A stretch of DNA of 64,000 nucleotides from Planotetraspora kaengkrachanensis (GTDB lineage: Bacteria; Actinomycetota; Actinomycetes; Streptosporangiales; Streptosporangiaceae): NCBI RefSeq assembly GCF_016862895.1, contig NZ_BONV01000002.1, forward strand, positions 331,103-395,102, written 5' to 3'. The notes below the pieces were generated by a model. The model saw only the letters and a program-made list of their open reading frames with translations, was not told the DNA's origin and made no database searches. The translations under genes and the position numbers were made by a program. Shown in pieces: positions 25,980 to 35,307 of this stretch (positions within the stretch are counted from its first letter, which is position 1; the number at the start of each line of letters is the position of its first letter).

Positions 25980-26741
25980 ATGAGCAAGCACTTCTTCGGC
26001 GACACCACCGTCCTGCTGGGACGGTCCCTGCGCCACATCACCCGCAGCGTGGACACCATCATCACGACCGCGATCACGCCGATCGCCATGATGCTGCTGT
26101 TCGTCTACGTGTTAGGCGGCGCGATCAAATCAGGATCGGATTCGTATGTGACGTACCTGCTGCCCGGCATCCTGCTCATCACGATCGCCTCGGGCATCGC
26201 CTACACCGCGTTCCGGCTTTTCCTGGACATGAAGGGCGGCATCTTCGAGCGGTTCCAGTCCATGCCGATCGCCCGCTCGTCGGTTTTGTGGGCGCACGTG
26301 CTGACCTCGCTGGTCGCCAATCTGATCTCGCTCGTGGTCGTCGTGCTCGTCGCCCTGCTCATGGGCTTCCGATCGGGCGCCGGAGTGCTGGCCTGGCTCG
26401 CGGTCGCCGGCATCCTCATCCTGTTCACCCTCGCGTTGACGTGGCTCGCCGTCATCACCGGCCTCACCGCCAAGACCGTGGACGGCGCGAGCGCGTTCTC
26501 CTACCCGCTCATCTTCCTGCCGTTCATCAGCTCGGCCTTCGTGCCCACCGACACCATGCCCGGCCCGGTGCGCGCCTTCGCCGACAACCAGCCGGTCACC
26601 TCCATCGTCAACGCCATCCGCGCCCTGTTCACCCAGCAGCCCGTCGGCACCGACATCTGGATCGCCCTCGGCTGGTGCGTCGCCATCCTCATCGTCGCGT
26701 ACGCCTTCGCCATGAACGCCTACCGCCGCAAGATCTCCTAG
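25980..26741 (+). CDS. ABC-2 type exporter permease (DrrB-like)
   Basis: 253 aa with six hydrophobic segments. FVYVLGGAIKSGSDSYVTYLLPGILL and FERFQSMPIARSSVLWAHVL are ABC-2 permease landmarks; PLIFLPFISSAFVPTDTMPGPVRAFADNQPVTSIVNAIRAL is the conserved C-terminal block. AAGGAACGACG precedes the ATG. With the ATPase it probably exports a hydrophobic drug or lipid, under PadR control. Confidence 0.93.
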   Translation: MSKHFFGDTTVLLGRSLRHITRSVDTIITTAITPIAMMLLFVYVLGGAIKSGSDSYVTYLLPGILLITIASGIAYTAFRLFLDMKGGIFERFQSMPIARSSVLWAHVLTSLVANLISLVVVVLVALLMGFRSGAGVLAWLAVAGILILFTLALTWLAVITGLTAKTVDGASAFSYPLIFLPFISSAFVPTDTMPGPVRAFADNQPVTSIVNAIRALFTQQPVGTDIWIALGWCVAILIVAYAFAMNAYRRKIS

Positions 26742-26763
26742 GCCACGCCGACCCGAGCCTGTC

Positions 26764-27244
26764 TTGATCCGCATCAGCGTGGAAGAGAGGCAGGCCCTGC
26801 CGGCGAGAGCCCAGCACAACGGTCGCCCCCCACGGCGATCTGGCCACGTTGACCACCGACCTCCCCGAGCGCGCCGGCGAGGTGGTGAACCTCACCTCGG
26901 GGACGGGCAAGATCGTGCGCACCGGCCGGTGGCGGGGGCCCCGGGTGCTGCGTATCAAGTCCGTGTACGGCGGTCCGCGCCTCGACCTGAGCGAAGCGGT
27001 GATCGAATACCCGGAGATCACCTTGGACCTCAACCTCATGTACGGCTCCGCCCGCATCATCCTGCCGCAAGGCGCGAGCGCCGACGCGGACGGCGTGAAC
27101 TGCGAGTGGGGCAGGGTGTTGTCGAAGGTCCCGGGAGCGCCCCGGCCCGGTCAGCTCCATGTGCGGGTGACCGGCAAGCTCGGGTACGGGAAGGTCCGCA
27201 TCCGTTATGGGAGCGCCCGCAAACGCCGCTGGTTCACGCGCTGA
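26764..27244 (+). pseudogene. Broken DUF1707/LiaF-like envelope-stress protein
   Basis: Frame 1 from TTG 26764 reads LIRISVEERQALPARAQ, like the start of a DUF1707 domain. About 30 residues are missing, and frame 2 then resumes HGDLATLTTDLPERAGEVV and runs through a LiaF-like beta domain (VNLTSGTGKIVRTGRWRGP to the stop at 27244). One deletion plus a frameshift explains this. The 3' part alone (TTG 26849) is open but unlikely to be functional. Confidence 0.7.
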
Positions 27245-27279
27245 GCGCATCCGTGAATCCGACAGGAACCGCCGCGCTG

Positions 27280-27504
27280 CCGGACCACGTGCGATGGCGT
27301 CGGGATCTGCCTCGCCTCAGGGCATCCGGCGCAGACCGGACCCTGAACAGCACGTATGTCCTCCCCCTGTTCGAGACCGCCTTTCCGGACGGGACCGTCA
27401 CCGAACTGCCGCGAGTCGGGCACTACAGCATCGAGGACGCGCCGGACACGGTGGGCGAGCTCCTGAGCAGGTTCCTCGACGCGACCACGACCCAGGCTGA
27501 GTGA
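27280..27504 (+). pseudogene. C-terminal fragment of an alpha/beta hydrolase
   Basis: The open frame ends STYVLPLFETAFPDGTVTELPRVGHYSIEDAP with a catalytic-His-like GHYSIEDAP, then LLSRFLDAT. This is the last 60 or so residues of a haloalkane dehalogenase/epoxide hydrolase-type protein. The nucleophile half is absent. The fragment joins directly to the previous remnant. Confidence 0.6.
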
Positions 27505-27524
27505 CATCCTGAGCTCGAACCGGC

Positions 27525-27944
27525 TCAGGTGCCCGGGCGCCGTGGGGATGTCGGGACGGACGAGTGTACGACGGGCAGGCCCGAGGTGCGCCAGGACTGG
27601 AATCCGCCGATCACGTCCGTCGCCCGGGCCAGGCCCAGAAGCCTGAGGGAGGCCGCGGCGAGCGAGGAGGAGTACCCCTCGTCGCAGAGCACGATCCAGT
27701 GGATGTCGTGCGCGGCCGCCTCCTGGATGCGGTGCGGGCTCAGGGGGTCGAGCCGCCACTCCAGGTGGTTGCGTTCGACGACGATGCCCTCCGGGATCTC
27801 GCCGTCGGCGGCCCGCTGGAACTCCGGTCGCGTGTCGACGATCAGAGCGCCCCGCCGTACCGCGTGGTGGGCCTGGACTGCGGTCAGGCGCTGCAGCCCC
27901 CGCCGCGCCCGGGCGAGCACGTGATCTATTCCCCCCGACTCCAT
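27525..27944 (-). CDS. Rhodanese-like sulfurtransferase
   Basis: 139 aa single rhodanese domain: AVQAHHAVRRGALIVDTRPEFQRAADGEIPEGIVVERNHLEW, then active-site loop WIVLCDEGYSSSLAA with the catalytic Cys, and VIGGFQSWRTSGLPVV. Such domains move sulfane sulfur between thiols. ATG 27944 gives a compact protein; a longer frame to 28007 is unlikely. Divergent from the lipoprotein gene. Partner unknown. Confidence 0.88.
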   Translation of the reverse strand: MESGGIDHVLARARRGLQRLTAVQAHHAVRRGALIVDTRPEFQRAADGEIPEGIVVERNHLEWRLDPLSPHRIQEAAAHDIHWIVLCDEGYSSSLAAASLRLLGLARATDVIGGFQSWRTSGLPVVHSSVPTSPRRPGT

Positions 27945-28067
27945 TCGTCGATCATGACCCAGGACGACCACGTCAAACGTCCGCATTCCCGCCTCAGAAA
28001 GGCGCACCGTCCGCCCCGAGGGGCGCTCGGCAGCCTGTTTCCCATCGGTTCGGTTCTAAGGTTTGGT

Positions 28068-29048
28068 ATGCGTCAAGGTCGGATGCGTATCACTGCCCTC
28101 AGCCTTCCCGCCGTACTCGCCGGCGTCCTGCTCATCTCGGCGTGTGGAACGGAGAGGGCCATCGCACGGATCGACGGCTCGCAGCAGACCCAGGAGCCCG
28201 ACTCCGCGGACCGGCGCGGCGACCCCTCATGCGCCGCCCCGTCCACCGGCATGTCACCCACGTCCGGCACTTCGGTGGTTCCCGGCGACTCCGCGGATCT
28301 GGAGCAGGACGGCGTCAAGATGACCGGCCTGAACGAACGGTCCCGCAACTGCGACCGCCACCCTCTCTCCGCCGAGTTTCGGGTCACCAACCACGAGTCA
28401 GAACCCTTCACGTACACCATCACCTTCAAGTCCCTGTCCGATTCCGGAGAGGCGCTGGCATACACCAAGCAGACGGTCCCATCGGTCAAGCCCGGTCAGA
28501 CCGTGAAGGGCACAGTCGACATGGGCGAGCTTCATTCACCGGCGCCCATCGCTGTGCGGGTGGGAATCGCCGAGGTCAGAAGTGTCCCGGCGGACGAGGC
28601 ACCCGCCCCGGCAGGTCCCTGCCCGGCCTCCGGCATCCGGGTCACAACCGATGACGGTGACGCCGCCATGGGGCTCCGCGTCGTGGGGCTCCATCTGGAG
28701 AACTGTTCGACCCGCGCCTACCGCATCAACGGCTACCCGCAGCTCCAGCTCCTCGACGAGGACAGAAAGCCCGTCACCGGCGTCGAGGTCCTGCGCGGCA
28801 GCGGCGGCATCTCCACCGTGACCGGCTTCGACGACCCGCCCAAGCCGGTGACCCTGAAGCCCGGCCAGAGCGCGTCCGCCGGCCTGATGTGGCGCAACAC
28901 CGTCACTGACGGCACTCCCGTGAACGTGCCGTACGTCAGGGTGAACGCGAAGACAGGTGCTCGTCCTGTGATGGTGACGCCGGAGCTCGATCTCGGCACC
29001 ACAGGGAAACTCGGCGTCAGCCCGTGGAAGAAGGACAAGGTTCCCTAG
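28068..29048 (+). CDS. DUF4232-containing lipoprotein
   Basis: 326 aa. Lipoprotein signal with LLISAC lipobox (Cys about residue 26). A Ser/Pro-rich linker leads to an Ig-like part with VTNHESEPFTYTITFKSLSDSG, and a C-terminal DUF4232 domain (about 190-320: CPASGIRVTTDDGDAAMGLRVVGL, CSTRAYRINGYPQLQLLD). Extracytoplasmic; function unknown. ATG 28068 has a weak AAGG upstream. The start codons of this gene and the rhodanese gene are about 120 bp apart. Confidence 0.8.
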   Translation: MRQGRMRITALSLPAVLAGVLLISACGTERAIARIDGSQQTQEPDSADRRGDPSCAAPSTGMSPTSGTSVVPGDSADLEQDGVKMTGLNERSRNCDRHPLSAEFRVTNHESEPFTYTITFKSLSDSGEALAYTKQTVPSVKPGQTVKGTVDMGELHSPAPIAVRVGIAEVRSVPADEAPAPAGPCPASGIRVTTDDGDAAMGLRVVGLHLENCSTRAYRINGYPQLQLLDEDRKPVTGVEVLRGSGGISTVTGFDDPPKPVTLKPGQSASAGLMWRNTVTDGTPVNVPYVRVNAKTGARPVMVTPELDLGTTGKLGVSPWKKDKVP

Positions 29049-29150
29049 ACGCCCGCGCCGACTGTTTCGGGGACCGCTGTTAGCGCGGTGTCCGCGCCGT
29101 GTCAGCGGCCCCCGGCATCGTCGTGCCCGTCGAACGATGAGGAGACGGCG

Positions 29151-30095
29151 ATGCACGCGATCCGAGCCGAAGGGCTGATCAAGAGGTACGGCGGGACGAC
29201 CGCGCTGGACGGGGTGGACCTGGAGGTCCCCGTGGGCAAGGTCATCGGCATCCTGGGACCCAACGGGGCCGGCAAGACCACCGCGGTCCGGATCCTGGCC
29301 ACCTTGCTCCGCCCCGACGGAGGGCGGGCCGAGGTCGGCGGTCACGACGTGGTGCGCGACCCGGTCCGGGTGCGCGGCCTGATCGGCCTGACCGGGCAGT
29401 ACGCCTCGGTCGACGAGGGCCTGTCCGGCACCGAGAACCTGGTGTTGCTGGGGCGCCTGCTCAAGCTGTCCAAGACGCAGGCGAGGGCACGGGCCTCCGA
29501 GTTGCTGGAGCGTTTCGAACTCACCGAGGCCGCCGGCCGGCCGGTCGCCACCTTCTCCGGCGGCATGCGCCGCCGCCTGGACCTGGCCGCAAGCCTCGTC
29601 GGCCGGCCGCGGATCCTCTTCCTGGACGAGCCGACCGCCGGCCTGGACCCGCACACCCGCGGCGAGTTGTGGGGAGTGGTCCGCGAGTTGGTCGCCGACG
29701 GCACCACCGTCCTGCTCACGACCCAGTACCTGGAGGAGGCCGACCAGCTCGCCGACCGCATCACCGTCATCGACCGCGGCAAGGTGGCCGCCGAGGGCCG
29801 CCCCGCCGAGCTGAAGCGCCGCATCGGGGGGCAGATCCTGCACGTCCGCCCCACCCTGCGGAACGACCTGGACGCGGTCGCGCGCATCCTGGCCGAGCTC
29901 ACCGGCAGGACTCCCGCCTGCGACGAGAACACGTGGCTGCTGAGCGCGCCCGCCGACGATCCCATGCTGGTCTCAGCCCTGGTCAGAAGGCTCGAGCAGG
30001 CCGGAATCCCGGCCGACGAGCTGGGGTTGCGCCTGCCCAGCCTGGACGAGGTCTTCCTGGCGCTCACCGCGGCCGCCAGGAGGAACGCAGCATGA
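29151..30095 (+). CDS. DrrA-like ABC exporter ATPase, partner permease lost
   Basis: 314 aa. Walker A GPNGAGKT (36-43), TFSGGMRRRLDLA signature, ILFLDEP Walker B, and the DrrA-type C-terminal LPSLDEVFLALT. TGAGGAGACGGCG precedes the ATG. The expected permease begins with an ATGA overlap at 30092 but is cut off after about 80 bp by the AfsR-type gene, so this ATPase has no dedicated channel here. It may be non-functional or pair with another permease. Confidence 0.9.
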   Translation: MHAIRAEGLIKRYGGTTALDGVDLEVPVGKVIGILGPNGAGKTTAVRILATLLRPDGGRAEVGGHDVVRDPVRVRGLIGLTGQYASVDEGLSGTENLVLLGRLLKLSKTQARARASELLERFELTEAAGRPVATFSGGMRRRLDLAASLVGRPRILFLDEPTAGLDPHTRGELWGVVRELVADGTTVLLTTQYLEEADQLADRITVIDRGKVAAEGRPAELKRRIGGQILHVRPTLRNDLDAVARILAELTGRTPACDENTWLLSAPADDPMLVSALVRRLEQAGIPADELGLRLPSLDEVFLALTAAARRNAA

Positions 30096-30171
30096 GCCCG
30101 GCTCGCCGCTCGGCGCCTTGGCCTGGACGGCCGGCGCGGTCGCCGATTCCTTCCCACCGGCGATGCCGCGC
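30092..30171 (+). pseudogene. 5' scrap of ABC-2 permease gene
   Basis: ATG 30092 overlaps the ATPase stop, as in intact exporter operons. A frameshifted reading gives LGALAWTAGAVADS, a plausible permease N terminus, then similarity ends at the border with the regulator gene. Inferred remnant of a deletion. Confidence 0.45.
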
Positions 30172-33100
30172 CTACCGCGGGAACGCCTCCTGATCGGCCA
30201 GGACGAGGCCGGCCACCCGGTCGATCGCCTCCTGGCGAGGCGTCTCGGCGCCCAGGCGATAAGCCTGGGCGTAGCCCTCCTCGCCCAGGCGCTCGGTGAG
30301 CCGGTCGGCCAGGGCACGCAGCTCCGGTTCACCGTGGTCGAACTCGCCGCGGATGGCCTGGCTCATGCCGAGCGCGGCGGCCGCCCCCTCCGGGTCGCCC
30401 TCCAGCGCAAGCACTCCTGCCAGCAGTTCGGCGGCCCAGGCCAGGCCCGCGCTGTAGCTCTGGGTGATCAGCGAGCCGACGGCCTCGGGCAGCAGCTTCC
30501 TGGCCCGGACGGCGTCGCCGCGGGCGAGCAGGTTCTCCAGGCGGGTGCTGACGAGCAGGTCCCTGGCCGACTCCCCCTGGGCGGCCGCCAGCTCGTCCAG
30601 GATCCGGTCGGCCTGCACCAGGTCGCCCGAGAGCCGGTGGACGTTGGCCAGGCCCACCAGGATGTTCACCTCCATGCGCCGGTGGCCGAGCTCCCTGGCC
30701 CGGCGGTGAGTGGCCTGGATGTCGCGGAGTGCGCCGTCGAGGTCGCCGCTGCGCCTGCGTTCGCGCGCCAGCCTGGCCCGGCTGAGGTAGAGGTGGTCCT
30801 CCGTGCCGAGCTCGGAGCTCAATGCCACAGCGCGCTCGAGCGCGGCGATGGCCGGGCCGTGCTCGCCGCGCATGGAGTGGTCGCGGGCCAGCGGCAGCAG
30901 ACTGATCACCAGTCCCCAGCGGTCGCCGATCTCCTCGAAGCCGCGCATCGCCTCCTGGCGGGAGGCGGCTCCGGACTGCAGGTCTCCCTGCTCGGTCAGG
31001 AGGAAGTCGCGGGCCCAGTGGGCGCTGGCCCGCACCCAGGGGTCGGGCGAGACCAGGGCGTCCTCCAGATCGGACTCCCCTGCCGAGGCGGTGGCCAGCT
31101 GCGCCATCCGCATCAGCGGCCTGGCGGGGTGGAATTCCCTGGCTCCCGCCGAGTCGACGTCCATGCTCGCCCGTGCCACGCCGAAGGCCGCCTTGGCCTG
31201 CTCGGGCAGCGCTCCGCCGTACTGGAGGTAGCTCTCGAACTGCGCGTTCCTGCCGCTGATGCCCCAGTACCAGAAGAGGGCGCCCACGAACCGGGAGGGG
31301 TCGGCGGCCTGGCGCAGGCCGTGCATCAGGTTGTCGTACTCGGCGTCGAAGACGGCGATCGCGGCCAGCTGCTCCCTGGTCCGCAGCAGCGGCTCGTTCC
31401 TCTCGGCCAGGGCGAGGAAGTAGTCGGAGTACGGCACGGCGAGGTCGTCACCCGACTCGGCGAGCCTGCCCAGCGCGTAGGCGCGGACGGTCTCCAGCAT
31501 GCGGTACCGGTCGCCGGTCTCCTGGACGATGGACTTCTCCACCAGGGAGCCGATCACGTAGACGATCTCCTCGACGGGAAGCTGCGCGCCCGCGCAGACC
31601 GTCTCCAGCGCGGGCAGGTCCGCGCCGCCGGGGAAGAAGGCCAGGCGCCTGGCCAGCGCCCGCTCCTGCTCGTCCAGCAGGTCCCAGCTCCACTCCACGA
31701 CAGCGAGCAGCGTGCGCTGGCGCGGCAGGGCCGCTCTGCTGCCCGAGGAGAGCAGGCGGAAGCGGTCGTCGAGGCGCCCGGCGATCTGCTCGACGCTCAT
31801 CGAGCGGAGCTTGGCGGCCGCCAGCTCCAAGGCCAGCGGCATACCGTCCAGCCGCCAGCAGATCTCCACGACTGCCTCCACCGTGGAGGCGTCGAGCGCG
31901 AAGCCCGGCCGCACGCTCGATGCGCGGTCGACGAACAGGCGCACCGCTGTCGCCTCCGCCGCCGCCGTCGAGTCTCTGGGCACGTCGAGCGGGCCGAGGT
32001 GGCACAGGGCCTCCCCGGTGATGGCCAGCGCCTCACGGCTGGTGGCCAGGATCCGCAGCTGCGGCAGCCGTACCAGGAGCTGGTCGACCAGCTCGGCCGC
32101 GGCCTCCACCAGGTGCTCGCAGTTGTCCAGCAGGAGAAGGGCGTCGCCGACGTCGAGCAGTTCGCTTATCCGCTCAAGGGGCGCGGCTTCGCCTCCCTCG
32201 TAGAGGCGGCCGTTGAGCGCGCCCAGCACCGCGTCGACGATCTGGTCTGCCGCGCTCACCCCGGCCAGCGAGACGAACCAGACGCGCCCGCGCGCGTGGG
32301 CCGGGTCCCTGGCCACGGCCTCCAGCGAGAGCCGGGTCTTGCCCGAGCCGCCGGGGCCGACGATGGTGACCAGGCGGCCCACCGACAGCAGGCTGCCGAG
32401 CTGTGCCAGCTCCGGCTCCCGGCCCACGAAGCTGGTGAGCTGGGCGGGCAGCCGGCTGGGAGCCGACTCCGCGGGCGCCGCGGGCCGCTCGATTTCCCCG
32501 CGCAGCAACGCCAGGTGGATCTCCTGCAGCTCCTGCGCGGGATCCACGCCCAGCTCGTCGGCCAGCCTGCCCCGGATCTCCGCGTACGCCGCCAGGGCGT
32601 CGCCCTGGCGGCCGGCCGCGGTCAGGGCACGCATCCGCAGCCCGGCCAGACGCTCGCTCAGCGGGTGGGCCGCGGCCAGCGATTCCAGGTCGGCCAGGAC
32701 CTCGGCATGCCTGCCCAGGTGGAGTTCGGCGTCGATGCGGTCCTCAGCGGCCGCGTGGCGGAGGTTGTGCAGCCTGGTGACGACCGGGTCGGCGAAGGGC
32801 GCCTCCTGCACGTCGGCCAGGGCGGCGCCGTGCCACAGGCGCAGGGCCGCACCGAGCAGGGACGCGGCCTCTTTGTGCGTGCCCGCGACCAGCTCGCGCC
32901 GTCCCCGGGCGACCAGCTCCTCGAACTGGCAGGCGTCGACGTCCTGCGCGCGCACGGGAAGCCGGTAGCCACCGGCGACCAGCTCCAGGGTCGCGGCTCC
33001 GCCCAGGGCCTTGCGCAGCCGTGCGACGAGGCTGTGCAGGGCGGCGGAGGCTCCCGCGGGCGCCTCTTCGCCCCACAGGTCGTCGATCAGCGTCTCGGCG

Positions 33101-33225
33101 GAGACGGGCCGGCCGGGCTCCAGTGCGAGCCGAGACAGCAGCATGCGGAGCCGTACTCCGCTGATCTCCGCGGGCTCGCCGCCGTCCAGATAGGCCTTGA
33201 CGGGGCCGAGAACCTCAACTCGCAC
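30172..33225 (-). CDS. AfsR/SARP-family regulator with NB-ARC and TPR domains
   Basis: 1017 aa. Order: OmpR-like winged helix (about 1-90, VRLRMLLSRLALEPGRPVSAETLIDDLWG), BTAD domain (about 95-240), STAND/NB-ARC ATPase with P-loop IVGPGGSGKT near 310 and LLLLDNCEHLVEAAAELV, then helical TPR-like repeats to the end. Such proteins activate secondary metabolism or export genes, with ATP binding as a switch. The GTG at 33225 fits the family; a TTG at 33261 is possible. No Shine-Dalgarno is seen. Convergent with the orphan ABC ATPase. Confidence 0.9.
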   Translation of the reverse strand: MRVEVLGPVKAYLDGGEPAEISGVRLRMLLSRLALEPGRPVSAETLIDDLWGEEAPAGASAALHSLVARLRKALGGAATLELVAGGYRLPVRAQDVDACQFEELVARGRRELVAGTHKEAASLLGAALRLWHGAALADVQEAPFADPVVTRLHNLRHAAAEDRIDAELHLGRHAEVLADLESLAAAHPLSERLAGLRMRALTAAGRQGDALAAYAEIRGRLADELGVDPAQELQEIHLALLRGEIERPAAPAESAPSRLPAQLTSFVGREPELAQLGSLLSVGRLVTIVGPGGSGKTRLSLEAVARDPAHARGRVWFVSLAGVSAADQIVDAVLGALNGRLYEGGEAAPLERISELLDVGDALLLLDNCEHLVEAAAELVDQLLVRLPQLRILATSREALAITGEALCHLGPLDVPRDSTAAAEATAVRLFVDRASSVRPGFALDASTVEAVVEICWRLDGMPLALELAAAKLRSMSVEQIAGRLDDRFRLLSSGSRAALPRQRTLLAVVEWSWDLLDEQERALARRLAFFPGGADLPALETVCAGAQLPVEEIVYVIGSLVEKSIVQETGDRYRMLETVRAYALGRLAESGDDLAVPYSDYFLALAERNEPLLRTREQLAAIAVFDAEYDNLMHGLRQAADPSRFVGALFWYWGISGRNAQFESYLQYGGALPEQAKAAFGVARASMDVDSAGAREFHPARPLMRMAQLATASAGESDLEDALVSPDPWVRASAHWARDFLLTEQGDLQSGAASRQEAMRGFEEIGDRWGLVISLLPLARDHSMRGEHGPAIAALERAVALSSELGTEDHLYLSRARLARERRRSGDLDGALRDIQATHRRARELGHRRMEVNILVGLANVHRLSGDLVQADRILDELAAAQGESARDLLVSTRLENLLARGDAVRARKLLPEAVGSLITQSYSAGLAWAAELLAGVLALEGDPEGAAAALGMSQAIRGEFDHGEPELRALADRLTERLGEEGYAQAYRLGAETPRQEAIDRVAGLVLADQEAFPR

Positions 33226-33296
33226 TGGGCCAGAATGCCGGAAAGGTTCTGTTTGATCCAATTAGCCGCGCGATGAGTTCCCTCTAACCGGCCGCT

Positions 33297-33443
33297 ATGC
33301 GACTCATGCCAATCGACCTGGGCGTCGACTTCACCCAGGGCGAGAAGTGGAAGCCCCACACGGTGGTCGACCGCAACCTGTTCACCAGGCAGAACCCTGC
33401 CTCGGCAGCCGTCCTGGCTGAACGACTGCTCGAAGTCCTCTGA
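33297..33443 (+). pseudogene. C-terminal fragment of DJ-1/PfpI-type amidotransferase
   Basis: A 48-codon frame from ATG 33297 reads VDFTQGEKWKPHTVVD, then RNLFTRQNPASAAVLAERLLEVL. This matches the C terminus of type 1 glutamine amidotransferase/PfpI proteins (usual motif DGNLxTGQNPxS). The catalytic Cys-bearing body is absent. Confidence 0.6.
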
Positions 33444-33477
33444 CGCCGCCCGGTCGGACCGAGCAGCCGGTATCGCA

Positions 33478-33909
33478 TCACGCCACGTCTCTTGCGGACA
33501 GTTCGAAGGATCCCGTGTCGATCCCGCGGGCCAGGATGCGCCGCGGGTGGATGCGGATCCACGCGGAATCGAACGGCATGGTGGCTCCGATGCGTTCGCC
33601 GACCGCCTCGCCGCCGGTGGTGTGCGTCTCCGCGCGTCCCCGGATCTCGATGCCGCGCGGAGTCCAGGGGTCGACAGAAGCCAGGTCGTCGACGACGAAC
33701 GCGACGTCAGGGTGGCGTTCCGCGTCGCGGAACTTCTTACTCGCGGCCATGCCGGTGCCGGCGTGCCCGGCGATCACGATGGTCTGGGTCTCCGGGTCGT
33801 AGAAGACCCCAACGGGCACGATGTGCGGCCGGCCGCCGGGCCCGACCGTGGCCAGACGTCCGAGCGGCTGGCTCTTCAGATACTCGATCTCGTTGTCGGT
33901 GAAGGTCAT
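33478..33909 (-). CDS. PPOX-class (probably F420-dependent) oxidoreductase
   Basis: 143 aa split-barrel fold. IEYLKSQPLGRLATVGPGGRPHIVPVGVFYDPE is the family N terminus; KKFRDAERHPDVAFVVDD and WTPRGIEIRGRAE follow, ending with the IRIHPRRILARGID block typical of actinobacterial F420-type members. FMN dependence is not excluded. ATG 33909 gives the standard N terminus. Divergent from a broken XRE gene 101 bp away. Confidence 0.87.
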   Translation of the reverse strand: MTFTDNEIEYLKSQPLGRLATVGPGGRPHIVPVGVFYDPETQTIVIAGHAGTGMAASKKFRDAERHPDVAFVVDDLASVDPWTPRGIEIRGRAETHTTGGEAVGERIGATMPFDSAWIRIHPRRILARGIDTGSFELSARDVA

Positions 33910-34010
33910 GAACCCAGTCTGTGGAGCCGGGCGCACGCTGGGGAGGCCGGGGCGAGACCAGCCCTCGCACGGCCATGATCCGCTCATGGCTTCAGCCGTA
34001 CACTCTGGCT

Positions 34011-34686
34011 GTGAGCGCCGATTTGGGGACATTCCTGCGCAGTCGCAGAGAGGCCGTCACCCCGAGCCGGGTGGGACTGCCCACCGGACAGCGTCGCCGC
34101 ACGCCGGGCCTGCGGCGAGCCGAACTGGCCACCATCTCCGGCGTCAGCGTGGACTACCTGACACGGCTGGAGCAGGGGCGCGATCGGCACCCGTCTCCGC
34201 AGGTCCTCGCCGCGCTCGCGGACGCCCTGCACCTGTCCGTCGGTGAGCGCGTCCAGCTTCGCAACCTGGCCAAGACGGCCTCCGGCGCCGACGTCCTGTG
34301 CCCCGGGGGCCTGCCGCCCGAGCGGGAGGTGCGCCCCACGATGCGGACGCTGCTGGACCGGCTGGAACCCCACTCCGGCCGCGCTCCTCGCCGAGTCCTC
34401 CCGCGACGATCCGCACCTCGCTCACCTCGTCGACGAACTGACCATCGTGGCAGGCGCCTCGTTCGCCGAACGGCTGAACGCCATACCGGTCGCACCTCAC
34501 CGCACCGGTGTCGAACGGCTCATCCACCCCGAGGTCGGGGAACTGCGACTGGCCTACGAGACCCTCGACGCCGAGGGCCAGCGCCTGGTCGTCCATCTCC
34601 CCGCTGACGACGCCACCGCCGCCGCGCTCGACCGCCTCAACGGGCGCCGGCCCGGTGCCCTGCGCGCGGTGGAGCCGTACGCGTAG
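34011..34686 (+). pseudogene. XRE/MmyB-type regulator, frameshifted and internally deleted
   Basis: From GTG 34011: ADLGTFLRSRREAVTPSRVGLP, RRTPGLRRAELATISGVSVDYLTRLEQGRD (helix-turn-helix). Near 34365 the frame shifts by +1 and the text jumps from LLDRLEP to TPAALLAE, DDPHLAHLVDELTI, skipping about 70-80 residues of the MmyB-like ligand domain. It ends VGELRLAYETLDAEGQRLVVHLP. An intact homologue is at 57622-58506. Deletion means this is not merely a sequencing error. Confidence 0.75.
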
Positions 34687-34720
34687 CGAAGGATCTCGAG
34701 AACCGCGGCGCCCGGCAGGG

Positions 34721-35203
34721 TCAGCGGGGTGCCAACTCCACCACGGCGGCGTTGCCGCCGGCATCGATCTTGACTATGGCCGCCATGCGGTCGTCCGCCA
34801 GTTCGTTCTGCGCCCGCAGGGCCTCGGCCTGCGAGAGGAACAGGCTGTCGATGCCGCACGACAGCCGTGCGTGGCCTGCGGATTCACAGGCGATGTAGGG
34901 GCCGCTCGCCGGTCGCTGCCGCATGACGCCCGATCCCTTCCACAGGCCGCCGTCCCGCGCCAGCGGAACGTACACCGGGCCCGGCCGGCCATCGGCCCTG
35001 GGCAGGCCCGGATAGTCCAGCTGGGCGTACGCGCCACGCAGTGGGTCGATCGGGTCGACCAGGCCGACGGCCAGCCGGTACTCCATGCCGGTCACCCTCG
35101 CCGACAGCCGCGGGGCCACGGCTGCCACCAGCAGCACGGCCTGGAGGACGAGGGCCCCGGCGACCGGCACCGGGTGGGACGAGAACACTGATCGGCTGTT
35201 CAT
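34721..35203 (-). CDS. GDYXXLXY-domain membrane-anchored protein
   Basis: 160 aa. One N-terminal membrane segment (VAGALVLQAVLLVAAVAP), then EYRLAVGLVDPIDPLRGAYAQLDYP, the motif that names the GDYXXLXY family, and a beta-rich exported region. It follows the DUF2157 gene in the same operon, the usual pairing. GAGAGGATCCC precedes ATG 35203. Function unknown. Confidence 0.85.
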   Translation of the reverse strand: MNSRSVFSSHPVPVAGALVLQAVLLVAAVAPRLSARVTGMEYRLAVGLVDPIDPLRGAYAQLDYPGLPRADGRPGPVYVPLARDGGLWKGSGVMRQRPASGPYIACESAGHARLSCGIDSLFLSQAEALRAQNELADDRMAAIVKIDAGGNAAVVELAPR

Positions 35204-35307
35204 GGGATCCTCTCCAGGCGCCCATGACCGGCTCTGCTCATGTCGTGGCGTTCTTCCGGACAGCGTGTGGCCGGGACCGTCCATCGCGCGCCCGGCGTTC
35301 GGGCCGG

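Noticed and set aside
30118..33276. 1052-codon plus-strand frame
   Set aside because: Fully antisense to the AfsR-type gene, with low-complexity Gln/Gly/Val composition caused by GC-rich codon shadowing and no domains.
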